Of a stretch of DNA of 64,000 nucleotides, positions 45,626 to 55,772 are shown piece by piece. Positions within the stretch are counted from its first letter, which is position 1, and the number at the start of each line of letters is the position of its first letter. Under the pieces are notes generated by a model that ran no database searches, had not been told where the DNA came from, and saw only the letters and a program-made list of their open reading frames with translations. The stretch comes from Paragorgia papillata (lineage: Eukaryota; Cnidaria; Anthozoa; Scleralcyonacea; Coralliidae): assembly GCA_035771165.1 (NCBI GenBank), contig JAWNZC010000087.1, positions 7,224,001-7,288,000 on the forward strand, read 5' to 3'. A program made the position numbers and the translations under genes.

Positions 45626-46709
45626 TTATTTCGTTATATCTTTTACATTATCGGCTGACACCCAGGAATTAAAATCTTCAGGGTAGCCTAACCATTTTAC
45701 AAGATATTCTCTACGTTTACCACGCATGCGTGACGTAATTACTCTTTCTATTCTATAAAAGTCACTATCTGTCTTTGTAACTCTTTGCAATTCCTGTTCG
45801 TAAAATGTTCCTTGTAACTCTTCTCTGTGATAATCAGCAATCTTGTACACTGGCGGTCGTCTGGGTACTCGCTTCGTGATGGTGAACACCTCTTCGGTCC
45901 AGTTAGGTAAGTAGCCTTTCTTGAATGTACGTCTTGCTTTGCTAATCCTAACTTGGTCATCAATGTTGAATTTATATTTGATGGGTTTGATGGACTCATC
46001 ACCATACAGTTTTTGCCATACAATACTTTCGTTTTCTCGATTAACATCAGCTGGTCTCATCCCAATACTACGGTGTCTCGAATGGTTGTAGGAATATACT
46101 AATTTTTGTAGTACATCGGTATATTTCAACGTATTCTTTGCTGTAAAATATTTCCACATTTTCCCCTTTAAGGTTCGGTTAAATCGTTCAACGATGGATG
46201 CCTTGGTATCGTTGTGTGTTGTAAAAAATCGAATATGTTTGTCCTTCAGTAACTTTTGAAAACGTTTATTGGTAAATTCTGTTCCTTTATCGGTATGAAG
46301 TTTTTCCGGCTTCCTTCCTTTCTTTAGTATCTTTTCAAAGGCTTTAACCAGACTCTCTGCAGTCTTTGTTTTTAATGGTTCCACCCACGCAAATTTGGAC
46401 AATACATCAATAACAGTTTAAAACGTATTTATAACCATTATTTGTTTTACTAAGCGAGTCCATAATTACTAGATCCGCCTCCCATTGTTCATCCATCGCT
46501 CCAACAATAACACGATTTCGCTTGAAAATATGTCGTACGGGTTTATGCAAAGTATAGGTATCTTGCTGTCTAAGCCATGTTTTTATCTTGTTTCGGGATA
46601 TCTGGAATTTTCCGTCACTTTTTACGACACGGTATAAGGCATCTACGCCTCCAAAACTTGATGGACTTTTTGGGTTGTAATACAGGTCGTGAAGGTACTG
46701 TTCCGCCAT
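45626..46709 (-). pseudogene. Retroviral-type integrase with C-terminal chromodomain
   Basis: The N-terminal frame (46,709-46,407) has AEQYLHDLYYNPKSPSSFGG and the first catalytic Asp in EQWEADLVIMD. The second frame (46,402-45,626) has LHTDKGTEF with the second Asp and SIVERFNRTLK with the Glu, then a chromodomain (YRIERVITSRM, YLVKWLGYPEDFNSW). This c-integrase makes the 6-bp staggered cut seen as GCCGTA. The chromodomain may steer insertion to histone-marked chromatin. A one-base frameshift near 46,405-46,420 breaks it between the first and second catalytic residues. Confidence 0.93.
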
Positions 46710-46821
46710 CTAATTCGGATGCCTGTATCACAATCTTCCCCCCACAGCACGCCGAGATGCAGCGAATGTTTCGAAAAATATTACGAAGGGCTATTTGTGG
46801 TAAACCGCCACAGCAAGTCAT
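46615..46821 (-). CDS. Small Cys-rich frame overlapping the integrase start
   Basis: The frame from ATG 46,821 starts MTCCGGLPQIALRNIFRNIR and has a second CCGG pair. It runs into the integrase gene in another frame. It may be a small gene or just leader sequence. I do not recognise it. Confidence 0.25.
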   Translation of the reverse strand: MTCCGGLPQIALRNIFRNIRCISACCGGKIVIQASELDGGTVPSRPVLQPKKSIKFWRRRCLIPCRKK

Positions 46822-46886
46822 GTTCACACAATTAAGGTTAGAGGTAAATGAATGAAAAAAGGCAACGACGCAATATATATATACAC

Positions 46887-47288
46887 TCAGGCGATATATG
46901 CATATATTAATCTCTGGAACAGTTGACCAAGCATTCGTAACGAAGAATTCTTACGCCTCTTGTATTGTGATAAATCTACGTTGTGGAAATCATTCACCGT
47001 TCGTCGAACGGCCTCTCGAACCGTTTGGTTATGGTACGAATCGCTAACTCTGTACACGAAAGCGAGATAAGCGACTATTCTTCCAAAATTATTTAGATCC
47101 ATTTCTTCATAGATATGATGAAGGTTCACACGATCTAATTGATCGCTAAAACTATCAAACAGGTGTCGATGATCGTCAAGACATGTCTGAATATAAAATG
47201 ATAACGTATCTTTATCGATATCAATGTTATGTTGTTTTAATTCGTTGGAGATAAATGAATCACAAAAGAGTCCGGTATAAACATATAT
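46887..47288 (-). CDS. Possible Bcl-2-like protein of the Polinton
   Basis: An open frame of about 133 codons. It contains MDLNNFGRIVAYLAFVY, close to the BH1 signature of Bcl-2 proteins (NWGRIVAF) with Trp replaced by Phe. Before it come helices and a His-Arg-Leu-Phe segment placed like the preceding helix of the fold. A BH2 motif is not evident. Bcl-2 relatives block cell death and occur in several animal DNA viruses. No ATG begins this frame. An ATG at 47,284 lies one frame off, so a frameshift or an unusual start must be assumed. A helical protein without the Bcl-2 fold remains possible. Confidence 0.45.
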   Translation of the reverse strand: MYVYTGLFCDSFISNELKQHNIDIDKDTLSFYIQTCLDDHRHLFDSFSDQLDRVNLHHIYEEMDLNNFGRIVAYLAFVYRVSDSYHNQTVREAVRRTVNDFHNVDLSQYKRRKNSSLRMLGQLFQRLIYAYIA

Positions 47289-47326
47289 TTATTAGATAGA
47301 TAATTAGAATACAAAATTATACATGT

Positions 47327-47959
47327 TCAGCAAATGTTCAGTTTTTCCAAGTCTATAGTCAAGTCATTTACCGACTTTTGAAAAAGGTACTTTTCGTAGG
47401 CTTTCTTATGATCAGTTTCCTGGCTCGTGAATGTCTCTCCAGTCTTTTTGACTGTATATCTGTAAGATGGTGGCATACTAAACAGAACAGTGGAGAATGG
47501 TTCAAGGGGATCTTCTTCCGGTTTCCATTCGAAAAAGTCACAGCAGTTTTCTCTCTCGTTGGGACACGAGTAAAACAGACGACCTTGGTTGTCACCCTCT
47601 TTCTTGACTTTGCTAGTACGACAAATCAGACCATGCCGACACATTGGTTTGATACCCTCGAAGACATCAGCCCATTGCCAAAACGAACAGGGATTTCCTC
47701 GTTCGCAGCAAACAAAGTATGGTCTCCCGTAACTTTCCTTCATCTTATCTTTAACCATTCGCATTTGTGCCAGTCGTCCATGGCCATAGCACCTTGGATG
47801 TATACATCCACTTTCATGGAAGGAGGCTACGGCTTTTCCAAACATGTAGCAATCTTCTTCTGGGCAAAAGAACTCGCAACTAGGTTTCTGTCCACAAAAC
47901 CAAAACGTACCCTTCTGTGTAATTGTCGAAGATGCAGGTTCACCGTGTAAACATTCCAT
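47327..47959 (-). CDS. Protein with GRF-type zinc fingers
   Basis: 210 residues, intact. A GRF finger reads CRHGLICRTSKVKKEG, then GRLFYSCP and CCDFFEW, the Cys-Gly/His-Arg-Phe-Cys pattern of single-strand-DNA-binding GRF modules. Two related units precede it (CLHGEPAS to CEFFC, and CYGHGRLAQM to PYFVCCERGNPCSFWQW). It could help the element's replication by binding single-stranded DNA; that role is inferred. It is the first gene inside the right TIR and follows the TIR promoter. Confidence 0.8.
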   Translation of the reverse strand: MECLHGEPASSTITQKGTFWFCGQKPSCEFFCPEEDCYMFGKAVASFHESGCIHPRCYGHGRLAQMRMVKDKMKESYGRPYFVCCERGNPCSFWQWADVFEGIKPMCRHGLICRTSKVKKEGDNQGRLFYSCPNERENCCDFFEWKPEEDPLEPFSTVLFSMPPSYRYTVKKTGETFTSQETDHKKAYEKYLFQKSVNDLTIDLEKLNIC

Positions 47960-48066
47960 TGTACGACGGTAGAATTTCTAATGCTTTCAAAAACGTTCCA
48001 ATCCTTCTCTAAAGTCTCGAACAAGTATAGATGACCAGACCAGGTGTAATCCTAACATCGTAATGT

Positions 48067-48224
48067 CCGAGCTTATATAGCTTCATGTATACTATAATTA
48101 TTCCAATCTTGCCCAATCATGTCACAGGCGTGAGTCATGCGTGAGTCACGGTGCGTGAGTCACGCTGAATATTAATGAGGCGGCATCCCTTTGATACGCT
48201 ATATGGGGGGGGGGGTTATCTACT
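48067..48224 (-). repeat. Polinton right TIR
   Basis: 158 bp, inverted copy of the left TIR with a shorter C-run. The inner edge reads CTATATAAGCTCGG on the minus strand. Confidence 0.96.
48072..48162 (-). promoter_or_regulatory. TIR promoter: three AP-1-type sites and TATA box (right)
   Basis: Mirror copy in the right TIR: TGAGTCA at 48,131, 48,142 and 48,156, and the TATA box at 48,072-48,079. It would drive the leftward genes starting with the GRF protein. Confidence 0.55.
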
Positions 48225-48230
48225 GCCGTA
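48225..48230. repeat. Polinton right target duplication GCCGTA
   Basis: Second copy of the 6-bp duplication, directly after the terminal CT. Confidence 0.95.
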
Positions 48231-48691
48231 AATACGAAGAAATTCCGACGCGGCTCTAGTATTGCCAAGCTCTGAAGCGAACTCGTAAATTTTAATGCCT
48301 TTTGCCCCGCCGAATAAACGCGGCGATGAGCTACACTCAGCAGGGACCCTCTTCGAACGGAATATACCACAATCAGAATTGTTCCAAAGTCAAACGAGTC
48401 AATACGAGACAGCCAAACCGCCAGAATCGAAAACGAAAGGAAAATTATATTGCAAACAACTGTCGATGATCTCGTGTCCAACTCCCAAACCGCGAACTTA
48501 AACGCATGCGCTTTAGAAAGAACACCAAAGAATCTTGGTGTTCCGGTTTGGATTCCCCCAGAGCCTTTTCAGCGCGCCAGCACGGGAGAGGCTCTGGGGA
48601 CGAGAATGAGTCCCCATTTGATTTGCCCGCGCGGCCGGGCATATTTGGCTCTGGGAACGAGATTGGGGTACGAGGTTGCTCTGTGAGAGCA
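48231..48691. other. Right arm of the split Academ-like element and flank
   Basis: From the Polinton to 48,665 this is the right part of the outer element, non-coding, ending in the palindromic TIR. It is followed by the 10-bp duplication and a short spacer. Confidence 0.65.
48666..48675. repeat. Right 10-bp duplication GGGTACGAGG
   Basis: Second copy, directly outside the right end of the split element. Confidence 0.85.
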
Positions 48692-49072
48692 CAGCATATC
48701 CTCCTACCTAGAATTACCAATAATCAGTAAGTGTGAAATCCCTAGAATTGCCAATAACAGTTAATTTAAAAAAACTAATTCCCAACCCACCACCCCAACC
48801 TAACCGTAACCCCCGGTGAACCTAAACCTAACCACAACCCTCCGGAAAAATGTGCATCCTCTCAGACCCCGACCACAGCACCCCTATAGGATTTTTAGCT
48901 TTATGTGTTCAAGTTTAACATCCCGCATGTGGGACAGAGAATTACCTACAATTACCAATTATTGGTAATTCAAGGCCGTTTCACACTTACTGATTATTGG
49001 TAACGATTATTGGTAATTCTATGGATTTCACACTTACTGATTATTGGTAATTCTAGGTAGGAGGATATGCTG
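48692..49072. mobile_element. MITE with perfect 50-bp TIRs
   Basis: The ends are exact inverted copies, CAGCATATCCTCCTACCTAG inward through AAGTGTGAAATCC, and several ACCAATAATCAGT units repeat inside. A further copy of the CACACTTACTGATTATTGG unit lies near the right end. Non-coding. No clear target duplication was seen. Confidence 0.85.
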
Positions 49073-49203
49073 GGGCAACATATCCTCTCACTTGAGTATC
49101 ATGATAATCATCATTTGTTAACACAGATGAATATGATGAATATCATAATTCTCCTGCATGCGCGGTCAAGGAGAATGAGTATTAAAACCAAGTCATAGGG
49201 AAA

Positions 49204-52200
49204 ATGGCGGATTTGGGAGAATGCTCCAGCGAGGGTGAGTATGTATTATAAAATACCTTATTTGCATTTGGGTAAATGACGATATTAGCATCTCATTAAC
49301 ATAAATAAGCGAATAAAATTATGAAGTAAAGTTTTGAACTTGGAATCATCGTTTTAAACGAAGCTTTTGAACCAATATTGAACTTGAGTTGGCGCTAATG
49401 ATTTTTTTTCGGTTTGTGTAGGACATTTCTCTTGCTTGCGATTCTCACCCTTGTATAATTACAGCTGTAAACTAAATACAGTACACACCTTTCTCTCTCT
49501 GAAAGCTTACCTGATTACCTCTACAGATGACAGACGTAGGCACGTAGCTGTTGTACTTCTTATTTGTGCATTGACGGCAGCTGGCAGTGACCCAATGAAT
49601 TCGACAATAAATTTGTGGGATATATTTCTACATTGCCCATGTAAACAATGACAAATTTATATTATTAACATAAGATATATTCTGTGAATTTAAATATTTA
49701 ACTGATTTTTAAAGGGGATATCACGATTTGATAATCACAATTTTTACCATCAATATCTCATGATTGAGTATCATTTTGTTTTTGATTTATTTTACCGAGA
49801 AAGAAACTTCAAGAGTCAGAATTCAAAATGTCTTTGAATGAGATAAACGGTGATACCATAGAATACCAAAAGTAGTGCTCTCCCATTAGTTTTGGTTTTA
49901 TTCAATGTTGTTCGGGGCTGCTACTTTCAGGGAGCAGCCCCTACTTTTGGATAGTAATTAAAATACATACCTTACTGATATTAAAATAACTATATATACA
50001 GTAAAACCCCGCTAACAAGAACCTACATTTTACCAAATCAGCCTGGGATAGGTTCTTATATTCTTATATATTCTTATATAAATAAATTCTTAATTTCAGC
50101 TTGAGGTTCTTAATAGTGGTAGGTTCTTGTTAGCGGGTTTGTACTGTATTTGACTGGTTAAGCACCCATGTTTGGGAAAGCACCAACCCTCCTTTTTGGA
50201 CTAAAAGTTTGTCTACAAGTGTATTATTAAAATTTGACTTACACTTTGCACTGGTCTTTTCACAAAGAACTTGGTTGCTTGTAAGCAATAAAATTTCCAT
50301 ATTTTTTGTGTTTTAAGAAATTATTTTTGATAATTTATTTTTAATGTGTGAGTGGCAAAATTGAAACATTTTAAAGACAGTCTTCATTTAGATGTCCACC
50401 ATTTTGAATTTCTGTGTTCAGATGCCTGCAAAAGCACCCATACTGTACCTGTGTAAGCACCCACCCCCTTCTTTTTGTAAAAATTAAAGCACTGAGGGGG
50501 TGGGCACTTAACCAGTATATCCCTAACATGTACATATAGCCGCTTTTCGTGTATTTTCACTAGCAAGATCAAGCTGTAACTGAACAAAGATGGATAATAG
50601 TGATAATATTAATTGCAGAAAAATGGGTGGAAGTAGCATGTTATTACACTTATCACCTTCTTGAATTAACATAATTTATTATATTACCTGTGGTTTCATG
50701 GTATTCCTAGTATTTTACGAAGTACTCCCCCAGGCAAAGTGGGATGAAATTTTGATATGAAATCCAGCTAAGAACAAAGGAAACTAGATTAAATATATAA
50801 ATATAATTCAAATTTATAAAATATTCCAATGTGGTACATTTAAGAAATAGTGGCTATTTTTTTCCAGGCAAGAAATCTAATTAATCGAAGTTTAAAGATA
50901 CTGTAAGAGCCCAGCTCATAATTCTATTTAAAAATATAAAAGTCATTTACTTATATAAGAATAATTAATTATTCTCACATGACATGTAAATGACATTTCT
51001 ATAGATACATACAGTAGATAGATTTTGACACATGTAAATACAAAAATGATGTAATAATACAAACAAGTGGGATGTTGCGAGACTTGAGAATACTGTAGCT
51101 TATAGAATGTTGAGTGATTAAATTTACTATAAAATGTGTCATTGCCTAACATAATGTGATAGTACACTGTACAGTATATTTTTTGAATTGATGTTATTTT
51201 TGTAACTTTAGGTTCAAGCATGGAATCTTCTAGTAAAAGGAAAACTTTAAAGGTATGGACTTTTTTTACAAAAAATATTTGCCCCATGCACTTTGGTTTT
51301 CAAAATCTTTGACTAATATGGAACTAATATGGAACTGCATACACCTAAAGAAGATACATGCTTTGATAACGATTTCAAACTTTACATCGAGCAGAAGGTT
51401 CAATCCTATATGGAAGCCAGCTACGAAGATACTTTTGATGACGTTCTTGACAAGCCCTTCACCGTTGGTGAAATTAGCAAAGAGTGTACTAACCTTCCAA
51501 ATGGTAAATGTGGTGGCGCTGATATGGTCGTATACGAGCATTTGAAGTATGCAAGTGGACCTTTGCATAATATATTATGCCATCTCTTCAACACCATAAG
51601 AGATCTAGAAACTGTTGGTGATTCAATCACAAGTGGCATCATCCGTTCTCTTTTTAAAAATAACAAGAAAAACCGTTTTGATAAAGACAATTATCGCGGT
51701 ATTACTTTACTCAATGTTTTTGGTAAACTTCTTGAAAGGTTAATTTTGGGAAGATTGATGCCAAAGTTTGACATCCTTCACATTCCAAACCGTTTGCAGT
51801 TTGCCTATCAAAAAGGTAAAAATTGTTTACTTGCAAGCTTTGTTCTTCAAGAAGCCATTGCGCACTATGCCGAACGAGGAAGCAAGGTATATACTTGTTT
51901 CCTAGACTCTGCTAAGGCCTTCGACACCGTATGGATCAACGGTCTTTTTTATAAGCTGTTCAACCTTGGAATTCGTGGAAAAACTTGGAGGTTATTGTTT
52001 AACTGGTACAGCAACCTTTCCAGCCGTGTTATGCACTCTGATCTTGTTTCAACGAAATTTGCGATACTTCAAGGAGTTCGTCAGGGAAGTGTCTTGTCGC
52101 CTTGGCTCTTCCTAGTATTTAATAATGACATTCCATCAATTTTAAAGGAATCTAACGTGGGACTTCAAATAAGGGATATTTGGTGCGGATCTGTTCTTGT

Positions 52201-53940
52201 CGCTGACGATGTAACTGTTCTTTCCGCCAACGCAACTGGTTTGCAAAATATGTTACATATTATGAGCAATTATAGCAAAAGATGGCGATTTACCTTCAGC
52301 GTGAGTAAAACTAAAGTTGTTACGTTTGGCGAGGCACCTTTGATAAACAACCGAAACAGACAACTAAGATCCTGGAAACTTAACAATACCGAAGTGGAAG
52401 AGGTCAAGGCTTGTACTCATGTTGGTATTGAGCTCACTGGCTCTTTTTCTAGCTCTGAAAGAACTGCTGAAGCCGCAAAAAAAGGCAAAGAAGTTGTCTC
52501 GTGTCTTATGAGCGCCGGGATCAGGCCTGGGGGTATGAACCCAATCGTTAGTGCAAACGTGTGGAAAGTAACAGGTTTACCTCGCATGTTATACGGGTGT
52601 GAGCTATGGTGGAACATTACCGCCTCTGAGATTGAGTGCCTCAACCGCTCAAATCGTTTCGCAGCAAAGCGCTGTCAAGGTTTAAGCCAGCAAACAAGAT
52701 CAGAAGCCGCCATTGGCTCTCTGGGATTATGGACTATCGAAGGGTACATCGACAAGGCTAAACTTCTGTTTTTAGGGCAGTTATGTCGCTCCTGTTACGA
52801 TGAACCCCACACTGTCTTATTCATCCACAGACTCTACAGCTTTCTTCGCGGTGCGTTTACATCAAAACCTCTTGGCTTCGTTCCAAATATTGTAGAAATT
52901 CTTTCTAAATATGGTCTACTTCGCCATCTCGACAATTTCCTAGAATGCCAATTTTCCCCTTCAAAATCTGCTTGGAGAACTACTGTATTAACCTGCATTA
53001 ATGACGCGCAAGTCAACGACTGGAGAAACGGTGTCTTAAGCAAAGAAGAAGGATAAAGGACTGGGGGCTAATCATCCTTACTTGCAGCCAGCGGCTGAAT
53101 TGCGAAGGACGCAGATCAACGTGGCCGTGTCGAGGCATATCAAAGGCGCTCCAAGCAGCCGCCAACGACACAGTTCAGACCACGGATCACAGCTAAGATG
53201 TTAGGTGTGTTGATTTTATGGAGGGAGGAAAACCGGAGAACCCGGCGAAACCCGTGCTCCCCTTAAGAACTTAGTCATTATAGTGTTATCCATCCATCAC
53301 TTGAACCTTTGCACATCTGGAAAGTTGCTAAGAATAATCCATATGCCATTAAAATCATCTCAAACATGGTCAACATTTTGTGTGGCAACATTCCGCAAGC
53401 ATTTATCCTCGCGACAACTGAATCTAGCAACCACTACATATGCAAACTTTGTGATAACAGACATACTGACATGGTTCGACATTTTCTGAGTCAGTGTATG
53501 AGAACCTCTGCGATTAGGAATAACATGTGGGACGAGTTACACAATAACTTACCAATTTATGTATGTTCCTTACTTTTCAATCAGGCAGATGATGATGTGT
53601 ATCTTTCAATTATCGGTGGTATTCTTCCCACAAATTGTCAAATTAGTGCTAGTGATCGAGACCAATTTGTAATAATTACTGCAACAGCAATAATGAAAAC
53701 CGTAATACTAGTAACGTCGTCAATAGGAGAAATGTCTTAAGTTCTATAACCATAAGGCATTCCAGTTAGTTATAAGTACATTCTTTAATACCAATTTCTA
53801 TTACTAATATTTTAACTTTTTTCTGTATATAATTAATTTTTTGTAAATAACCTTACCTGGGGTTTGTACAGGCATCTCCTAGAGTGGAGGAATTAAAGCT
53901 TTATCTATCTATCTATCTACGGTATCTATCTATCTATCCA

Positions 53941-54019
<79 letters not shown>

Positions 54020-54035
54020 GACTGTCTGTCTGTCC

Positions 54036-54066
<31 letters not shown>

Positions 54067-54084
54067 CATCTGTCCATCTGTCCA

Positions 54085-54165
<81 letters not shown>

Positions 54166-54224
54166 ATCTATCCACCCATCCATCCATCTACCTACCTACT
54201 GTACCTACCTATTTATTTATTCAT

Positions 54225-54259
<35 letters not shown>

Positions 54260-54926
54260 TTCATATATTTATTAATTAGAGATGCATACAATGTGGACAT
54301 GACAATCATATTGCCAAAAAGAAATGTTCAAATGAATCTTGTCAGGTTGTATTTGAAGGGTCTAAAAAGAACTGGGATAAAGTAAAAAATAAGGGGAAAA
54401 CATCTTCTACTGCCCAATTAAAAATTTTGCAATATCGGGTATGTATGTATAATAATATATAATTATATACTACAGTATTTGCAATATAAGTGGCTGTGTT
54501 GTATTGGATATACAAGCTCGAGCTGATGGTGAGAGGTTGTATGTGCAATACAACATGGATTTGAATATTGTAAAGCACTTGTGATATAAATGGATGTAAA
54601 CGTTTGTATTTGTCAATAATGTTAAATATAGGAATGATTTTTGGTTAGAAAATTGAACAAAAAATTTATGTAAATACTGTAACGAGGATTTTGTATCATA
54701 TATACATGTACAGCACAACTACTGATTAAACATTAATTTATTTTGTGTTTGTTCATGAATTATTATCATTAATATTCAGGCTGATGTGCTGAATTTGCAT
54801 CATGATTACGACGTTGTCATTTTATGGAAGTGTAAGCACGGACGAGGTCATACAATTTCAGGTTATGGGACTCGTGGATGTGGACAGGAATTCTTATCAA
54901 CCTCTGGTGGAAGACTTGCAAAATAA
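49204..54926 (+). CDS. Host gene of four small exons, Cys/His-rich protein, function unknown
   Basis: Predicted join 49,204-49,234, 51,212-51,252, 54,280-54,438, 54,780-54,926, giving 125 residues. Exon 1 is MADLGECSSE with donor GTGAGT; exon 2 gives MESSSKRKTLK; exon 3 gives CIQCGHDNHIAKKKC with a later NESC, a likely zinc-binding motif; exon 4 gives VVILWKCKHGRGH and ends in TAA. All phases agree (1, 0, 0) and the splice sites fit. A polyadenylation signal AATAAA lies at 55,145. I do not recognise the family. The second intron holds a retrotransposon and a large microsatellite. Transcript evidence would settle it. Confidence 0.62.
49235..51211 (+). other. Intron 1 of the host gene
   Basis: About 2 kb, AT-rich. 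It holds a pogo/Tigger-like MITE at 49,997-50,148 and GTAC/GCACCCA-type repeats near 50,160-50,520. No other exon was recognised. Confidence 0.55.
49997..50148. mobile_element. Tc1/pogo-type MITE
   Basis: TACAGTAAAACCCCGCTAAC at the left and GTTAGCGGGTTTGTACTGTA at the right are inverted. AAGAACCTA/TAGGTTCTT continue the arms. TACAGT ends with TA target sites are typical of pogo/Tigger-related elements. Confidence 0.85.
51329..53740 (+). pseudogene. Non-LTR reverse transcriptase, interrupted near its 3' end
   Basis: The 575-codon frame (51,329-53,056) shows NGKCGGADMVVYEHLK, NYRGITLLNVFGKLLER, TCFLDSAKAFDTVW, GVRQGSVLSPWLF and LVADDVTVLS. The catalytic motif is VADD rather than YADD. The C-terminal part resumes at 53,283-53,740 with LHIWKVAKNN and the zinc knuckle CKLCDNRHTDMVRHFLSQC. 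The endonuclease part is missing, so it is 5'-truncated. It sits in intron 2 of the host gene, in the same orientation. The 3' end runs into (ATCT)n. The clade is uncertain. Confidence 0.85.
53057..53282. mobile_element. Probable SINE-like insertion in the RT
   Basis: About 225 bp of unrelated sequence with GGAGGGAGGAAAACCGGAGA and ACCCGGCGAAACCC, a motif I recall from short interspersed repeats of marine invertebrates. It splits the RT frame, which resumes in another frame afterwards. No Pol III promoter boxes or duplications were confirmed. Confidence 0.45.
53898..54266. repeat. Long compound microsatellite (ATCT, CTGT, ATTT)
   Basis: (TATC)n, then about 210 bp of mostly (CTGT)n, then CCAT, CTAC and TTTA units. 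It starts from the tetranucleotide tail of the retrotransposon and ends 13 bases before host exon 3. The Asp-Arg-Gln-Thr frames across it are repeat translations. Confidence 0.97.
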
Positions 54927-55772
54927 CTATTATTGAAATTTCAAACTTGTGAGTTTATAACATTTTTGAGTGAGCTTGCCTGATTGGTTGGGTTGGGCAA
55001 ACTGAACTGAGTTTATTCACCAGTTTGCTCTGTCATTTATGTAGTTCAACATTGTTTTGAAGTGTAAACATGATAGTGTTTAATATAGCTACGTTTTGGG
55101 TGGTTTCATTTACATAATAATCCCAACAATTTAAGAAAATTAACAATAAAATGAGATATGGAAAGACTAAAAGACATTTGTCACTTTCACGAGATGTTGG
55201 CTTAATTTTTTTTAAATTTTATTTTATATATAAGTTGAATTCTTTATATACAATATGTCCATCATACAAACTGTTAATACGTTATGAATACTGTATGAAT
55301 GCCTTAATTGTCTTTGTTTTATGCGGTGTTTTCGTATTCAGAATTTAATTTAGCAGTTTTCCTTATTCTTATGAGTGTATTATATAATACAGTACTAATG
55401 TATACTTAGCTAGAATATTATTGTTTCGAATTTGTCTGTGAAAATTGGTGTTTAATTTGAAATAACTGAGAAATTTGCGTTTTAAAATACTCAATGACAA
55501 TCAAATCATGTAGTCCTTAGAAATAAATTGCTGTTACAGGCTGATTGTATAATTTTATTGAAAATACAATGTATTGTGAAAGTGTGCACATTTGTTAAAC
55601 GTGTTTTTAGACACTTCAATTTTAGGGTCTATGATCAAATTAACCGGGAAACCTGTGTATTGTGTGTACAAGAACGAGTTAACCTGTTCTACAGTTGGCA
55701 TATTCTGCACATAACAATACATGCAATTACTGGTATTGCTTTTGTTGGGGGGTTTTTTTCTCCATTTTTTAG

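Larger units (their letters stand above)
35194..48224. mobile_element. Polinton/Maverick element, 13,031 bp
   Basis: It starts AG and ends CT, with TIRs of 165 and 158 bp that differ only in the length of a C-run, and a 6-bp duplication. Gene order: DNA polymerase B, ATPase and two small genes on the plus strand, then protease, major capsid, basic protein, penton-type capsid, integrase, Bcl-2-like candidate and GRF protein on the minus strand. This is the standard set of a self-synthesising, virus-like transposon of animals. DNA polymerase, ATPase, major capsid, basic protein and integrase each have a stop or frameshift in this sequence. Confidence 0.97.
34716..48665. mobile_element. Non-autonomous Academ-like element split by the Polinton
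   Basis: The left end begins CAATCTCGT and the right end is its inverse, GAACGAGATTG. Both arms hold an inverted copy of TCTCGTCCCCAGAGCCTCTC, with AAAGGCTCTGGGG closing a palindrome. The 10-bp duplication GGGTACGAGG flanks the pair. Removing the Polinton and one GCCGTA leaves an element of about 0.9 kb with no coding capacity. The outermost 50 bp of the two arms have diverged more than the inner palindromes. Confidence 0.82.

Noticed and set aside
47378..47950. 190-codon plus-strand frame
   Set aside because: It lies opposite the GRF zinc-finger gene and has no domain of its own.
53926..54187. Two 85-codon frames rich in Asp-Arg-Gln-Thr
   Set aside because: Both are translations of the (CTGT)n microsatellite in different frames.
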